From Triplophysa rosa (taxonomy: Eukaryota > Chordata > Actinopteri > Cypriniformes > Nemacheilidae), in NCBI RefSeq assembly GCF_024868665.1, contig NC_079897.1, positions 3,021,133 through 3,085,132 of the forward strand: 64,000 nt of DNA, given 5' to 3'. Both the position numbers and the translations under genes were made by a program. The notes under the pieces are model-generated. The model had not been told where the DNA came from and searched no databases. It was given only the letters and a program-made list of their open reading frames with translations. Positions 1 through 11,839 of this stretch are shown here, piece after piece; positions within the stretch are counted from its first letter, which is position 1, and each line of letters begins with the position of its first letter.

Positions 1-147
1 TCTTGGGAATTTTGTGATGAGAAATGCTTTAGTTCATGTTGCAATGACATACTGTATGAAAATGAGACGTCAGAAACATCTTAATATACACAATTTGAGA
101 TTTTTTGGGGGGTCACCATGACAACTTGCTGCTTCCCTCTATTTTAG

Positions 148-867
148 GTTGAGCATCAAACCCATCGTGCTGTGATCATTGATTTGGGTCTGGCAAAGTT
201 CACAAAAAATGGACTGAGCTCCGCGGCAAATATGGGCAATGAAGCGTACTCTGCTCCAGAGATCCTGCAGATGAATGGAGTTCGTGACAAGCGTTCAGAT
301 GTTTGGGCTATGGGTAAAGTCATTGCTGAACTCTGTGCCCGAATCAGGTTACCCACCCAATACGTGTGTGCCGGCAAAATTCAAGAAACTTTAAAAGATC
401 ATCCATACTGTATTCCAGTGTCCCGGATGGTGGGGAACAATCCATTTTACAGAGCTTCTATGGCTGAAGTCATTTTAGACATCAGGAGAGCTGCTTCAGC
501 TTCACAAACGGACATCAAACCGAGAGACGTCACCGTAACGCAGGGAAATGAAATAAGAGGAAATCAAAGGTGGGGTTTGCAAGCACCCGCGCCACCAAGG
601 ATGGAGGTCAGGAAACCTCCTGTGGTAAATTATCGAATGGATCCACCACAACAGAGGGAAATGGGAAAGGCAGTAGTCCCGTTAAAAGGAGCGGGTTTGA
701 ACAATCAGATGTCTCTGATGTCATTTCCTTGCCCCCTTCCAGAGACTGGCAAAGTGACGCAGGAACGTTACAATGAGGAGAAAGGAGCTATGGAATATAA
801 AGAGATCATCACAAAGGGAGGAAGAATCATTAAGTATGAGAAAGTGCAAATATCCAAAAATTCTTAA
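148..867 (+). CDS. Fish kinase paralogue, copy 1 (terminal exon only)
   Basis: This is the last exon of a protein kinase gene whose earlier exons lie before the window. A pyrimidine-rich acceptor ends at 147 and the exon runs in frame to TAA at 867 (239 aa). It begins at kinase subdomain VII with IIDLGLAK (DLG replaces the usual DFG). It continues through the activation segment, YSAPE and SDVWAMGKV, then the helical C-lobe. A basic, proline-rich tail of about 110 residues follows and ends in a motif YKEIITKGGRIIKYEKVQI that also occurs, degenerate, in the small genes of this window. An AATAAATAAA polyadenylation signal is near 905. Compared with copies 2 and 3 it differs in the activation segment and C-lobe, but its tail resembles copy 2. 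Kinase identity is secure; substrate and gene name are unknown. Confidence 0.85.
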   Translation, partial: VEHQTHRAVIIDLGLAKFTKNGLSSAANMGNEAYSAPEILQMNGVRDKRSDVWAMGKVIAELCARIRLPTQYVCAGKIQETLKDHPYCIPVSRMVGNNPFYRASMAEVILDIRRAASASQTDIKPRDVTVTQGNEIRGNQRWGLQAPAPPRMEVRKPPVVNYRMDPPQQREMGKAVVPLKGAGLNNQMSLMSFPCPLPETGKVTQERYNEEKGAMEYKEIITKGGRIIKYEKVQISKNS

Positions 868-2578
868 TTGTCAAGGAAACTGGATGTCATATGTTGGCTT
901 GTATAAATAAATAAAAATTGGGGATCATGTTGTTTCCTTCCTACATTTTTTAGATGTGCACTATTTTTGTGTGTATTTATTAAAGATAGTTTGTATTGCC
1001 CCCCCCAAATAAAATGACAATGATGATGTGGACAATGATACAGTAAAATGCTTCTTCATGTCTCCGTATAGTCGACATCCCTTCAAGAACAAAAATCTCC
1101 TTAACATGCCCACCTCCTATTCATTCATTCCTATCATTCAGTATGGATCCATGAGTTAAGCTGTGAAAAGTGGATGCGGGGGTGTTTGAGTCCCCCAAAA
1201 AACTACCATAAACACATCCTTAGCTCCAACTCTTTTAACAGAAGCTACATTTAAAACCCCACCGTTGTGATGCGAAGAAGTTATTTGACTGTTCTACGTT
1301 TTTTAAAGAATATGGTAGTCAATCTTTTGAAATGAGTGCTAAACAATTGTATTTTAACCTAGGGTTAGAAATAAACTAGGGGATAGTACTTTCCTTCTTG
1401 TAGATCTTGAGATATCATCTGAAACGAAACATTCATGAAATAAAACAGTGTAGAACTAAACAAAGTGAAGATGAAGATATTTACTAGTTTTTTTCTTATT
1501 CCTGGTTTTAAAAAGTTTAACCCTAAACCAGATGTTTGATTTTTAATGCCAAAAAGATCAAAAAGAGTCACTAACACGAACATTAAAGATTTTCCTTCAC
1601 ACCAGATCGTAGACACCCATCCATGCAGAAGGAAATCAAGAGTATGGTAAAAACCATAAATGAAATCTTTGATGACTCTTATTGACTAAAACTTTGTCAG
1701 AGCATTTTGCAAAATGTTTAACAACATGTTACATGAATCAAATGTAGTTTATGCCACAATTATATAAATGCTGACCCAAACACAATAATCATTTGTCAGA
1801 TAAAAGGCTGAACACGACAACTCTCTCTTAGAAGAAAACCTCACATACATAAACATTAACTTTAAATCTCTCATTCAAAAACACACCCGTCAGGTTTCAC
1901 ACCGTAATGTGAGAACAGTTGTCAGGCCAGGGGATAGACAGAGAACTACAGGGGGTACAACAACACGGTCATAAAATATAATCTGTCAAACAAGACTGAC
2001 AGATCATAAAGAATCCAGCCTAATTTGATTGACAGGTCAAAATGACTTGCCTGGGATAGTAGGGGGGCAGTCACACTTTGATAAGATTGCAAACCTCAAG
2101 TCTCAATTCACTCATTTGCACGATAAAAGCCATACAACAAGGAAACAACTCACTCTTAGAAGAAAAACCCACATACATATTTATTTGATCTCTCTCTAAT
2201 TTACAAACACCACCGTCTTTCACAAATAGACTATAGTAAAATCAAACAGGCTGAAAAACACACTTTTTTGATGAGGGGGGTGTGTAGTAAGCCCCACTGA
2301 AGGAAGGGTGGGGGACAGAGGAGCCCCCAACAACAGCCATAAAACATAAATGTCAACAAGATTGACAGGTCATAAAAGTCACCATTTGAGTGACTGGTTG
2401 ACAGACGGGGTCATAAATCAATCAAACTTTTGACACAAGGTATATGATTATACTACTTATTTGTATAACAAAGATACAAAAAGAGTTTTATGAGTACAAA
2501 AATGTTATATGAATGACATTCCATTTGCAATTCTGTGGAAGTTCATTATAACTTCTATAGGATGAGATTCCATGTAAG
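868..2578. other. Intergenic, with degenerate direct repeats
   Basis: No coding exon is recognised. About 1826-2060 and 2148-2400 are degenerate direct repeats: both contain a segment like CTCTTAGAAGAAAA, then ACATACAT, then one or two GACAGGTCA blocks. At about 2565 a short block GATTCCATGTAAG starts, and it is continued after the LTR by TCTGCC. Related blocks lie at about 19138 and 27490, and they mark the upstream border of the tandem units. Confidence 0.5.
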
Positions 2579-2886
2579 TGTGACGACGAGAAACCAGGCA
2601 GAGAAGCGGATCCAAGTGCAGTGCAGATTTATTGAAAATAATATAAGATAAGATAAAACAAACCAAGGTAAACCACGGAACATAGGCGGCACAAAAACAA
2701 AGCATGAAACAAAGACCGACACCAAACAAAGGAAACACTAGGGCTTAAATACATAGAAACTAACAAGACACACCTGGAGGAACTAATTAACACTAAAAAC
2801 TACAAAGGACTACAAAACATGGCACAGAACAGGAAGTGACAGAAAAGTTCACCAACACAGGGGAAACACGGACTGGGATCGTGACA
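2579..2886 (-). mobile_element. Solo LTR with 5-bp target duplication
   Basis: The element begins TGTGACGACG and ends ATCGTGACA, with TG...CA ends. It is flanked by GTAAG at 2574-2578 and again at 2887-2891. Removing it rejoins a block also seen uninterrupted near 27500 (GTAAGTCTGCC). There are no coding domains. The orientation is inferred from the reverse complement, which starts TGTCACGAT like the LTR at 51611. I read it as a solo LTR. Confidence 0.7.
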
Positions 2887-2891
2887 GTAAG

Positions 2892-3835
2892 TCTGCCGAT
2901 GTCCCTTTTTTCAGGTTTCAAACTTTCCATATCTGTCAACCAGCAACATATTTGTTTCTTGCTTAAGGCATGTGCAGATGTTCCTACTGTTAAAATAGGC
3001 CTGCTGTTGAAACGGTGCGTTTTTAGTTCATTAGCAGAAAAAATCCCAGTTCCTGGTTGATTTCAGCACACTGTGTGTCATCAACCCGTTTATAAAGGTA
3101 AACTCTTTTACGTGAAAAGTCAGCCAAGATTAATCAATACATGAAAGTATTAGTGCACATACAAGTACATTACATAGGCCAGTGAATATGACCTTCAATG
3201 TATTTTCCAGGACAAGAACTTTAAATAATTCACTTTTAAGTTAAATATATTTCTAGCTGAAGCTCACGTTAAATTAAAGACAATGTATTCCTACATAAAT
3301 TATTTTCCATTTTTACATTTGCATAAATAATTCGAATTTACGCATTATCCTAGTAACAGCCAAAATAAACATTTTGTGATAATAATAATAAATAAATAAT
3401 AACAATAATAAAAAGTGTTAGGGGTTAATTTAAATTAGTGGTATCGATGGTGGCTATCACCCAAATAAATATGATCACCCATCTCACCAAAAAATCGGAA
3501 ATGTGAAAAAGGCTAATGACGTCACGTGCAGTGTCCTATGAGTAATGGTTTCACACACAAAAAAAGTAAATGTTTTCACACTTTTTTTTCACACTCGGTA
3601 GTCTAGCAAATAAATCCATAAAAATAGTAGTGAAAAAAAAAGAATAATTGTGGAAAACCAGCAGTTTCTAAAGTTAACTATTTGCTTCAAATTAAAAAGA
3701 GGAGCAGTCTATTTTAAAATTGATTTAGGCTACTTATATTTACTCATATTTTCTTTATTTACTTTATATATTATTTAATATGATCGTGTTTTTGTGTGCG
3801 TTTACGTCTCATGTGTTGGAATGCATCTCAGATCA
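2892..3835. other. Upstream region of kinase copy 2
   Basis: AT-rich intergenic DNA with homopurine and poly-A runs and a (TAA)n-like stretch near 3380-3410. No exon or transposon end could be supported. Confidence 0.4.
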
Positions 3836-3839
3836 TTTG

Positions 3840-3957
3840 TCACAGTTTTAGTTTTCATTGCTCACAGTGGGTGGATCTTACCTGCCTACCTCAATAGATC
3901 CTCGTAACTCTGGGTTTACTTTCACAAGTTTCAGGTGCTCGACGATCAAAAACAGCG
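3840..3957 (+). promoter_or_regulatory. Shared promoter and 5' untranslated exon module, kinase copy 2
   Basis: An ISRE-like stretch AGTTTTAGTTTTC (about 3844-3856) is followed by the conserved block GTGGGTGGATCTTA (about 3868). A non-coding exon then ends at a donor GCG|GTAAGT after 3957. The same order is found at 15.10, 20.13, 28.00 and 45.04 kb. The transcription start cannot be fixed from sequence. The interferon-type reading is inference: the match to the AGTTTCNNTTTC consensus is imperfect. Confidence 0.55.
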
Positions 3958-4236
3958 GTAAGTAAATATAAAATAACTTAACTAAAACCTTTGTTTCATG
4001 ACATATTTTATAACAACACAATATTAATTGTAATGAAAAACCATCTTATATTTTTTATCAATCTTTCGATTTTTTTACATGTGGAAAAATATTTAATAAA
4101 TGGAAAATATATACGGTTTTGAAACCGCATTTTTTTTATGGGAACTAACAAACAAACGATTTCCAAAATATTTTACTGACAAATTTACTTCATTGTCTGT
4201 CGACAGCGAGAAAGCTATCTGTCACATCACCACTAG

Positions 4237-6687
4237 ATGGCGTACTCCACACAAACACTGGCTCAAGGCTGCTTTGGGAAAGTATATAAAGAGAAGTTTG
4301 GAGACTCATGGGCTGCTCTGAAGAGAGTCCCTGTAGGTCTCATCAACAAATATGAGCTGGAAAGAGAATGCAAAGTATATAAGTATGTATGGATTAATAG
4401 CATTTGCTTTATTGTTATGACTTTTATTTTACTGAAGTCAATTCATAACCACATCACCGGATGTTTTAACCCCAGAAATGCTCGGCACCCTAACGTGGTG
4501 AACCTTCTTGGTGACCCTTGGATCAAAGACGCAAAGTGGAACATTCCTTTGGAATTCATCTTTGGGGAAGATCTTGAGACGACCATCTTTAAAACACAAA
4601 GCTCCAAAATACTGGTAATAAGACCAACTCACCCAAAATATGGGCTATATTTCTAGTCTGTGTAATGCTCTACTATGTAATGGCTTGTATGAGACAAAAT
4701 TGCGATTTGAAGTTGCAATTTACTCCAGTTTCACTATATGTTTTGCAAAAGTTTAAAGATCGGGTAACACACTCAATTTCTGCCAATCTCATATTAATCT
4801 TGAGTACATATTCAGTATTGCATACGTCGTATCTTCGAAGAGTATTTAGTTTGATCAAATTTATAAAAGCAAGAGCACACAACAGCACGAGCACACAATT
4901 ATGCACGTAACGCGCCGATTGTCAACAAAACACAGACATATGACTTACTTTGACTTACCGCGTGCAGTTCATGTCCGGCATCTTTTATGACTGGGACCAC
5001 GCCATCTGTCAGTTTCAAACGATCTCCAAATCCAGCTTTACGTCCACCGTTTATATAACATCCATCACTGAAATGCTGTGAACAAACAAACACACCTAAA
5101 CTTCACTCTCGCAAGAGTAACGATCTGCAGCGCAGCGCAGACAATCTTAACGCAGCGCAGACAATCTTGATGGCAATCGGGTCTCGTTCGTCGGTTGGCG
5201 CGTGGGCGGGCTCTTTCTTTCGCCTTGCTGTGCTTTTCTGGGAGAATTGCCCTATAAAAGGAATAGGATCCCTGTTACAATACAAAACAAAAAACTTTCC
5301 TAAACAAGTTGGTGTGCTGGGGGAGTGTATCAAGCACAGAAATACTACGTCACACGTCCAACTTGTTTTTGAACAAGTTGACCGTGTTAAGCATGAGAAG
5401 CCAGCACTTTCAACAGACGTCAGAATGCATGACATAGCATGTTACATCCACTTTAAATATGCGGAACTGCATATTATTAGACTTGTGTCTTAAGACATTC
5501 TTTGCAATTGAGACAATTGAGACAATGAACCTTTCCTTTAAAAAGCAAATCCAAAAGAAAAATAACATTCTTGATATCTGTCTGTTTTAGGCGATAGCAC
5601 ATGCAGAAATTTAGCAGACATAAAATCTTGTCTTGACTTGTATTTTATGGTGGAGATGCAATGCAAAAAAATTCTTGTATTTTTGTATCTTCAGTTGACT
5701 CCAGCAGTGAGAGCCACGATCATCACTGGGATGTGTGAAGGTTTGCTTCATCTGCACAGTAAAGACATCGTCCACCAAGACCTCAAACCAGACAACATCA
5801 TGGTGAGCCAGACTGAATATGAATAAAACAAAACGGAATATGTCCATATTTATTGCTATACTGTTCTATGTTGTATTTATGGATCAGCTTCGTCTCCCCG
5901 ATTTATGAGGAGAAACCAAATTAGAACCAAAAATAAAATCTTTGTTTCTCTCACCCCGATTTAGGTTGAGCATCAAACCCATCGTGCTGTGATCATTGAT
6001 TTGGGTCTGGCGAAGTTCTTTAAAAATGGACTGAGCTCCGCAGCAAACTCGGGCAATGAAGCGTACTCTGCTCCAGAGATCCTGCAGACGAGGGGAGTTC
6101 GTGACAAGCGTTCAGATGTTTGGGCTATGGGTAAAGTCATTGCTGAACTCTGTGCCCGAATCAGGTTACCCACCCAATACGTGTGTGCCGGCAAAATTCA
6201 AGAATATCTTAAAGATCAACCGTACTGTAATCCAGTGTCCAGGATGGTGGAGACCAATCCATCTTACAGAGCTTCTATGGCTGGAGTCATTTTAGACATC
6301 AGGAGAGCTGCTTCAGCTTCAAAAATGGACATCAAACCGAGAGACCTCGCTGTAACACAGGGAAATGAAATAAGAGAAAGTCAGAGATGGAGTCCACAAC
6401 CACCTACAGCTTTTAAGACGGTGGTCAGCAAACCTCCTGTGCTAAATTATCGGCAGAATCCACCACAACAGAGGGAAATGGGAAAGGCAGTAGTCCCGTT
6501 AAAAGGAGCGGGTTTGAACAATCACATGTCGTTGATGTCATTTCCTTGCCCCCTTCCAAAGACTGGCACAGTGATTCAGCAAAGCTACAATGATAGAGGA
6601 GTTATGGAATATAAAGAGATCATCACAAAGGAAGGGAAAATCACTAAATATGAGAAAGTGCAAATAAGCAAAACATTTAAAAAATAA
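4237..6687 (+). CDS. Fish kinase paralogue, copy 2 (four coding exons, 371 aa)
   Basis: Exons: 4237-4382 (after an acceptor at 4206), 4476-4614, 5695-5802 and 5965-6687. All junctions are GT-AG and phases agree (146+139+108+723 nt). The protein starts directly at the glycine loop (QGCFGKVYK, residues 10-18). Then come the ATP-binding Lys29 (ALKR), a glutamate-rich alpha-C helix (about 39-44), the catalytic loop HQDLKPDN (122-129), DLG (143-145), APE (167-169) and a roughly 110-residue tail. All catalytic residues are present, but it is a non-RD type (HQD, not HRD). Intron 2 is 1080 nt, against 310 nt in copy 3, because of an inserted THAP-bearing repeat. Exons 1-4 up to about residue 290 are almost identical to copy 3, while the tail resembles copy 1, as expected from gene conversion. 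An AATAAA overlaps the stop codon. Confidence 0.87.
4890..5490 (-). mobile_element. THAP-domain-bearing repeat inserted in intron 2 of kinase copy 2
   Basis: On the minus strand 5093-4899 encodes a fragment with VCSQHFSDGCYINGG, followed by FGDRLKLTDGVVPVIKD. This resembles the middle and end of a THAP zinc-finger domain (C-x-x-HF, then a proline-ended strand). The remainder contains duplicated AACGCAGCGCAGACAATCTT units near 5120-5170. A related fragment lies at about 33.59-33.85 kb in opposite orientation. The corresponding intron of kinase copy 3 lacks this stretch, so it is an insertion. THAP domains occur in P- and Kolobok-type DNA transposons; the exact family is not determined. Confidence 0.5.
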
Positions 6688-6699
6688 ACTTTTTTCCTG

Positions 6700-7588
6700 G
6701 AAACTGCCCAGAAGAAAATGTTATTGCTCAGAGGTTGCTCTTTCATAGCTCAGGAGATTTGAAGAAGTTCTCACTTGTGTTTCATTATAAAAGGGCATAA
6801 GAGCAATACAAATTGAAAGAAATGAAATGCATTATGTATGGAGGTGTATAATGAATTGGTAAAATAATCTGGATTTGGTTCAATTTGATGAGAAATGTTC
6901 GAGTTATATTGACTTTTTATTGCAGACTTGACAAATCCGAGCTCAACTGGAATCAACTCGAATCGAGACAGAAATCATGAGATTTCTGGCTCTTTTTCTC
7001 ATGAGAAATATCTGAGACACTGGACACTTGAGCACATCTCATTTGCTTTTCTCATCATTGTCTTATTATGAGAAAAATATTTGTGAGTTTCCTTGTTGAT
7101 GTAATTTCTATATCAATATAATGCGTTTTTCTTTTTTTTTTGTCATGAAAAAAGCTTTTTAGAAATGTTTAGTGCATCCACACTAATTATAAACTAAATA
7201 ACCAGTTGTGCTTTTAAATAAGATTATTTGCATTTTCTTTTTTTGTCCCTAGGAAACAGTAAATACATATATCTTTGGATTCAAAGCAATATACGGATAA
7301 CTCTGTTGGCCACAGTTTGCCCTCAAAAAGCTTTCTCATAACATACACTTCTCGTCCATCTGGTTTTGTGATGTATACAGTACAGTATCTGTTATTTATT
7401 TTCATTTACATCTCTGTTATCATGCTACCCACAGCTGCATGTTTTTATGCATGTGTTATGGTTTCAGTTTTGGTTGGACAGAAATGACAATGACAATCTG
7501 ACAGTGAACCTGCTAGTTTGCCAACATTTTTTAACAGCTTAATTCAGCGTTATGCAAGCTTTCTTTTTTTAACTCACTGCTGAACAAT
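6700..7588. other. 3' flank of kinase copy 2, duplicated elsewhere
   Basis: No gene is seen. About 6700-7230 resembles about 39000-39540, so a kinase 3' flank was copied with the relic there. The block at about 7285-7375 (GGCCACAG...AAAGCTTTCT) resembles segments at about 18992-19070 and 22293-22375, further marks of segmental duplication. Confidence 0.55.
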
Positions 7589-8062
7589 GTTGGGTGTAAC
7601 TAGTTACTAAGTAATTAGTTACTGTAATTTAATTACTTTTCACGTGGAAAAGTAAAGTAAGGGATTACTCTTATTTTTCTGTAATTTAATTACAGTTACT
7701 TCTGATGTAATTAAACTAAATACTTTGTGTAATATATGTGTGTGTGCAGAAGAGGAATTTACATCAAAATTCAAAGTCTAACTTTAAAATGAATGCTTTA
7801 ATGTATAATTCTCACATTTGTAATACTTTGGTCAGTTAATAAGAGTACTTTATGTAGTTTATATTATTTATTTGAATGAATTAAAAGAGCCGTTTCATGT
7901 TGAATCACTTAACTAATCAAGGTTGATGTAGGATATAGAAAGTAATAAGTAACTAAATACTTTTTGGAGAGAGTAATTTGTACAGTAATCTAATTACACT
8001 ATTGAATATGTAATTAGTAACTAGTAATTAATTACTTTTTCAGAGTAACTTACCCAAAACCA
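7589..8062. mobile_element. Palindromic MITE rich in GTAATTAGTTAC
   Basis: The element starts about TTGGGTGTAACTAGTTAC and ends about AGAGTAACTTACCCAA, imperfect inverted termini. It is filled with TAATTA/AGTTACT motifs that pair across the element. A related fragment lies at about 31010-31170 (TTGGGGAGTAACTGATTAC). It has no coding capacity. This is a non-autonomous DNA transposon, probably hAT-like; the boundaries are approximate. Confidence 0.55.
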
Positions 8063-8671
8063 CAGTTTTGCCTGATTTTTCATTTGCAATGTATTTATTC
8101 ATAGCAGACACTTTTGTCCAAAGTGACTTACAAATAAGAGAGTATTAAACATTTTGTCCTGGAGAAATGGGAATGGGATGTGAAGTGAGATCAGGTGTGA
8201 GATCAGATGTGCTGCTGCATTCTGAATCATTTGCAGGAGCTAGATTGCATCGGCTGGAAGGTCAGCAGAGCATTGCAGTAAACCAGCCTTGGACAATTTT
8301 TTATTTTAGTAATCATATGATTTTACAAAGTTAAAATAATGTACAGTATGAACAACGTGTGTATGAACAAAACAATTCTGAGTACTTTAGAGAGAGGATC
8401 GATCTTCAGCTAACCATGAGTGATGATACAGTATATGAATATCATCTAGACTTCTTTCACTAAATAACGACACACCAATAATTCATTCCGATTTAGGGGC
8501 CAAGCACCACTAAGCTCAAAATGGGTTTTGGATTCAGATTGTAATGTATTGTTTTAATTTTTGTAACCTGCTAAGATATGAAACTAACAATAAATGAGCA
8601 ATAAAAAACAGTAAAACAATTATTTTGTATTTAAATCTGTCTACAGTATATTCTTTAAAATGCCCAAATAA
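8063..8671. other. Intergenic, no gene recognised
   Basis: AT-rich DNA between two mobile elements. No exon or transposon terminus could be supported. Confidence 0.35.
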
Positions 8672-8765
8672 TTAGGGCTGTCAAATGATTAATCCCAATT
8701 AATCGCATCCAGAATAAAAGTTTGTTTTAACAAAGTATATGTCTATGCATATTATTTTTGTATTT
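8672..8765. mobile_element. Truncated hAT-like repeat end
   Basis: TTAGGGCTGTCAAATGATTAATC followed by AATTAATCGCATCC is a common vertebrate repeat terminus of hAT type. It is cut short by the LTR that starts at 8766, so the retrotransposon landed in it or beside it. Confidence 0.5.
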
Positions 8766-8802
8766 TGTTACGTCCCAGGACGTATTTGTTTGTGGTGTGT
8801 TG

Positions 8803-8847
<45 letters not shown>

Positions 8848-9104
8848 TTGCGAGTAGGAGGTAATGGCCACCACCTGATGATTGGCTGGTGATACCGATT
8901 GGAGGATGAGAGGGAGCAGCGGAGTTTTAAGCAGCACTTCCACTAAAGAAAAGGGGGTTGTGTGTGTGTGGAGGCTCTGTTGTGAGGCTTTGTTCCCCAT
9001 GTTGTTCAGGGGAGATTCTTCGTCAATATTGGTTTCCTCTTCAGTTTATTTTATGACCTTGAGGTATACTGTTGTTGTAATTGTCATTCTTCTCAGCCAG
9101 AAAG

Positions 9105-9142
<38 letters not shown>

Positions 9143-9602
9143 TAAGGTTATTTTTGTTTGTATTCTAATTTTGTTATGGGATTTGTAAGTAAGTTTGAAC
9201 TGTTAATTTGGGGACGGGGTTTACATAGAGAGGGGGTGCCGTTTTCTTTTTGGACTTGTTTTCTCCTGTTTATGTTAGTAATGGAGTTAGGGTATTTTGA
9301 TGTACTTTTGTTTTCTATTCTTTTGGAAGGTTAGCTAGATTCTGGGTTTAGTTAGAAGTATTACGTTTGTTGTTTTGGCCTTAGCCCCCTCTCGAAGTCA
9401 TTAACAACCCTCCTGCATCTACGACAATAAATGAATACCTTTCTTGCATTTTAGTTTTGAAGTGTGATGTTTCTCTTGTAATTTCCTCTTATGAGGTTTA
9501 TTACAGTACATTGTCTTATTGCTGACACACACACACACACAACACCATTTTTATTCTGTTATGTGACCCAACGATCCCTAGACTTGATACGGGAACGTAA
9601 CG
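8766..9602 (+). mobile_element. 5' LTR of Gmr1-like Ty3/gypsy element 1
   Basis: It begins TGTTACGTCCC and ends about GGGAACGTAACG, giving a short terminal inversion (TGTTACG / CGTAACG). A primer-binding site TGGGGGCTCGTC at 9609-9620 matches the start of the classical tRNA-Pro site. Inside are a (CT)n run (about 8806-8844), a (TA)n run (about 9109-9140) and a (CA)n run near 9530. The 3' LTR is missing, so LTR identity rests on position, ends and primer site. Confidence 0.65.
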
Positions 9603-9748
9603 AGAATTTGGGGGCTCGTCTATAACTTTTCGTTGGCTTTTTCTGATGGGTGGTGAACGGTGTAGTTGATGGACGTTTGGAATTGGAAAGGGGTAAGTGG
9701 CTGGTTTTGCTTTTTTTTTGATGTGGGAGGAGAAGTGGATATTGTAAA

Positions 9749-11839
9749 ATGGAATTTGATTTAATCTCGTTTACATTACTTCCTACTTTGGAAGCGTTTA
9801 ACCGTTGTCGAAAAAGAGATTTAGTTTCCATAGCAGACTTCTTTAATATTAACATTTCTAAAGAGTCGGGTGAAGCAGGTTGTCAAAGAGGAATTATTTG
9901 GGGAGCTGGTAAAAGCTGGCATCTTAGTCGCACCAGATGAGGAGGGTGTTGTTGGGGAAGAAGCGAAATCAGTGGGTAAGACCGCTGATCTGGTTTCTGT
10001 TCCCTACATGGATCCCAGAGATTCTGGTGCTGACCCTTTTCTGGTAATTAAATTGAGAGAGTTAGATCTTCTGGTGAAACACGAAGAATGTGAGGCTCAG
10101 CGTATTAAGCTTCGGATCATAGAAGCTGAACGGGAGCGGTATAGTGAGCGGTATAGACATGAGTTGGAGACTCTGAGGCTGCGTGACAGGCCCGCTCCAG
10201 TACCGAGAGCTAGACTCTCTACTTCATCAGTGCTAATGGTGGATACTGTTCAGTCCCTGAATAATAGTTCCTCTGATTTACCTGTTGAATCTGTTTTTGA
10301 TGTTAGTAAATATGTTCGACTCGTACCTCCATTTAGAGAAGCAAGAAGTAGACTCCTACTTTACAGCATTTGAACACGTGGCCGCTAAGTTGCGGTGGCC
10401 TAAGGACATGTGGGCTCTACTTCTGCAATGCAATTTGTCTGGTAAAGCCCAAGAAGTTTCCGCTGCATTACCGATTGAACAATCTCTTGACTATGATATA
10501 GTGAAGTCTGTTGTGTTGAGAGCATATGAATTGGTTCCGGAATCTTATCGCCAAAAGTTCAGATCCCACGCAAAAACAGTTAGACAAACTTATGTTGAAT
10601 TTGCACGAGAGAAAAAGACACTTTTTGAAAAGTGTTGTGTCTCTAGTAAGGTTGGTACTTTTGACCAGCTCCAAGAGCTAATCTTGTTAGAGGATTTTAA
10701 AGCTTGCGTTCCTGAGAGTGTTGTTGTTCATTTAAATGAACAGAAAGGGCTAGCTCTAACCGATGCTGCTATTGTAGCGGATGAGTTTGTGTTGACGCAT
10801 TGTAATGTGTTTTCTTCAACCCATCAGACAAAAAAACTGTCTCCAATTGTGGAGCCCTCTGAACTATTTCAGTCTACTAGCCGTTCTGCGAAAATGGGGA
10901 TGTTTGGTGAAGCCAGGCGTAAAACTAGCCCTAAACATGTTGGGGACAAGCGGGTTTGTTTTTATTGTCTTGACCCAGGTCACTTCATCTCCAAGTGTAA
11001 AGTGTGGAACCAGAAAAATTCTAGTTCCAAGCCTAAAAATGTAGCATTAGTACAGTCTGTACCGGAGCTAAATGTTTTGGATGCTGCTGCCTATGAACCC
11101 TTTCTTTCTTCCGGTTCAGTTTCTCTTTCTCCTGACTCTGAGACACAGCCAGTTAGGATTTTGAGGGATACGGGAGCCATGCAGACCTTGATTTTGGAGG
11201 AGATGCTACCTTTTTCACTTGAATCATATACAGGTAGTGATGTGTTAATTTGTGGATGTGAGATGGGGTGCGTTAATGTTCCTCTTCATAGGGTGTACTT
11301 GGAATCTGATCTCGTCACCGGACCAGTTACAGTGGGTGTGTGCTCCCAGTTGCCGGTAGAAGGCGTTAGTCTTATTCTGGGGAATGAGCTGGCTGGTGGT
11401 AAGGTTTTTCCTAGGCCTATTGTAACACATCAACCTAGTAGTAATGAGTTACTTGATCTCTCTACCGTATTTCCTGCCTGTGTTGTAACCCGTGCTCAGG
11501 CAAGGAAATCTGAAAATGTTGTTGATCTTTCAGACACTGTCCTTTTCTCTCAGCCTGATTGTGACACGTGTGAGTTGAGTGTAGTACCTGAATTTTTGTC
11601 TCAACCGATTGTACAGAGTGTAATTCCAGATCTTTCTTTAAAGGTTGGTAAGAAAGATTTAGTTGCTGCTCAGACCGCCGATCCTTCCCTGGCTCCTTGC
11701 ATTGATGCTGTGGTGGACATTATGCAAGTGCCAGAGTCTAGGATAGCCTATTACTGGGAGGATGGTGTTCTGATGTGTAAATGGAAGCCGAAACAGTCGG
11801 AGTTGAATTGTCAAGAGGTTCACCAAATTGTGTTACCAT
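9749..11839 (+). pseudogene. Gag-protease of Gmr1-like Ty3/gypsy element 1 (frameshifted)
   Basis: The reading frame is carried in three segments: 9749 on, 9870-10373 and about 10330-11850. At least two frameshifts separate them (near 9870 and 10335). The first parts form a charged, coiled-coil-prone region. The main part is a Gag with a SCAN-like helical domain, then a CCHC knuckle CFYCLDPGHFISKC, then a retropepsin-like active-site triad DTG within RDTGAMQTLIL. The frame then runs into a hAT insertion at 11840. The element is inactive through frameshifts, this insertion and 3' loss. Confidence 0.75.

Noticed and set aside
156..377. Minus-strand frame opposite the kinase exon, repeated at 5973-6194 and 21474-21695
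   Set aside because: It is an antisense shadow of the conserved kinase coding sequence in all three copies, without its own signals.
8806..8845. Frames with long Arg-Glu or Leu-Ser repeats
   Set aside because: They are translations of a (CT)n microsatellite within an LTR; the same applies near 55850.
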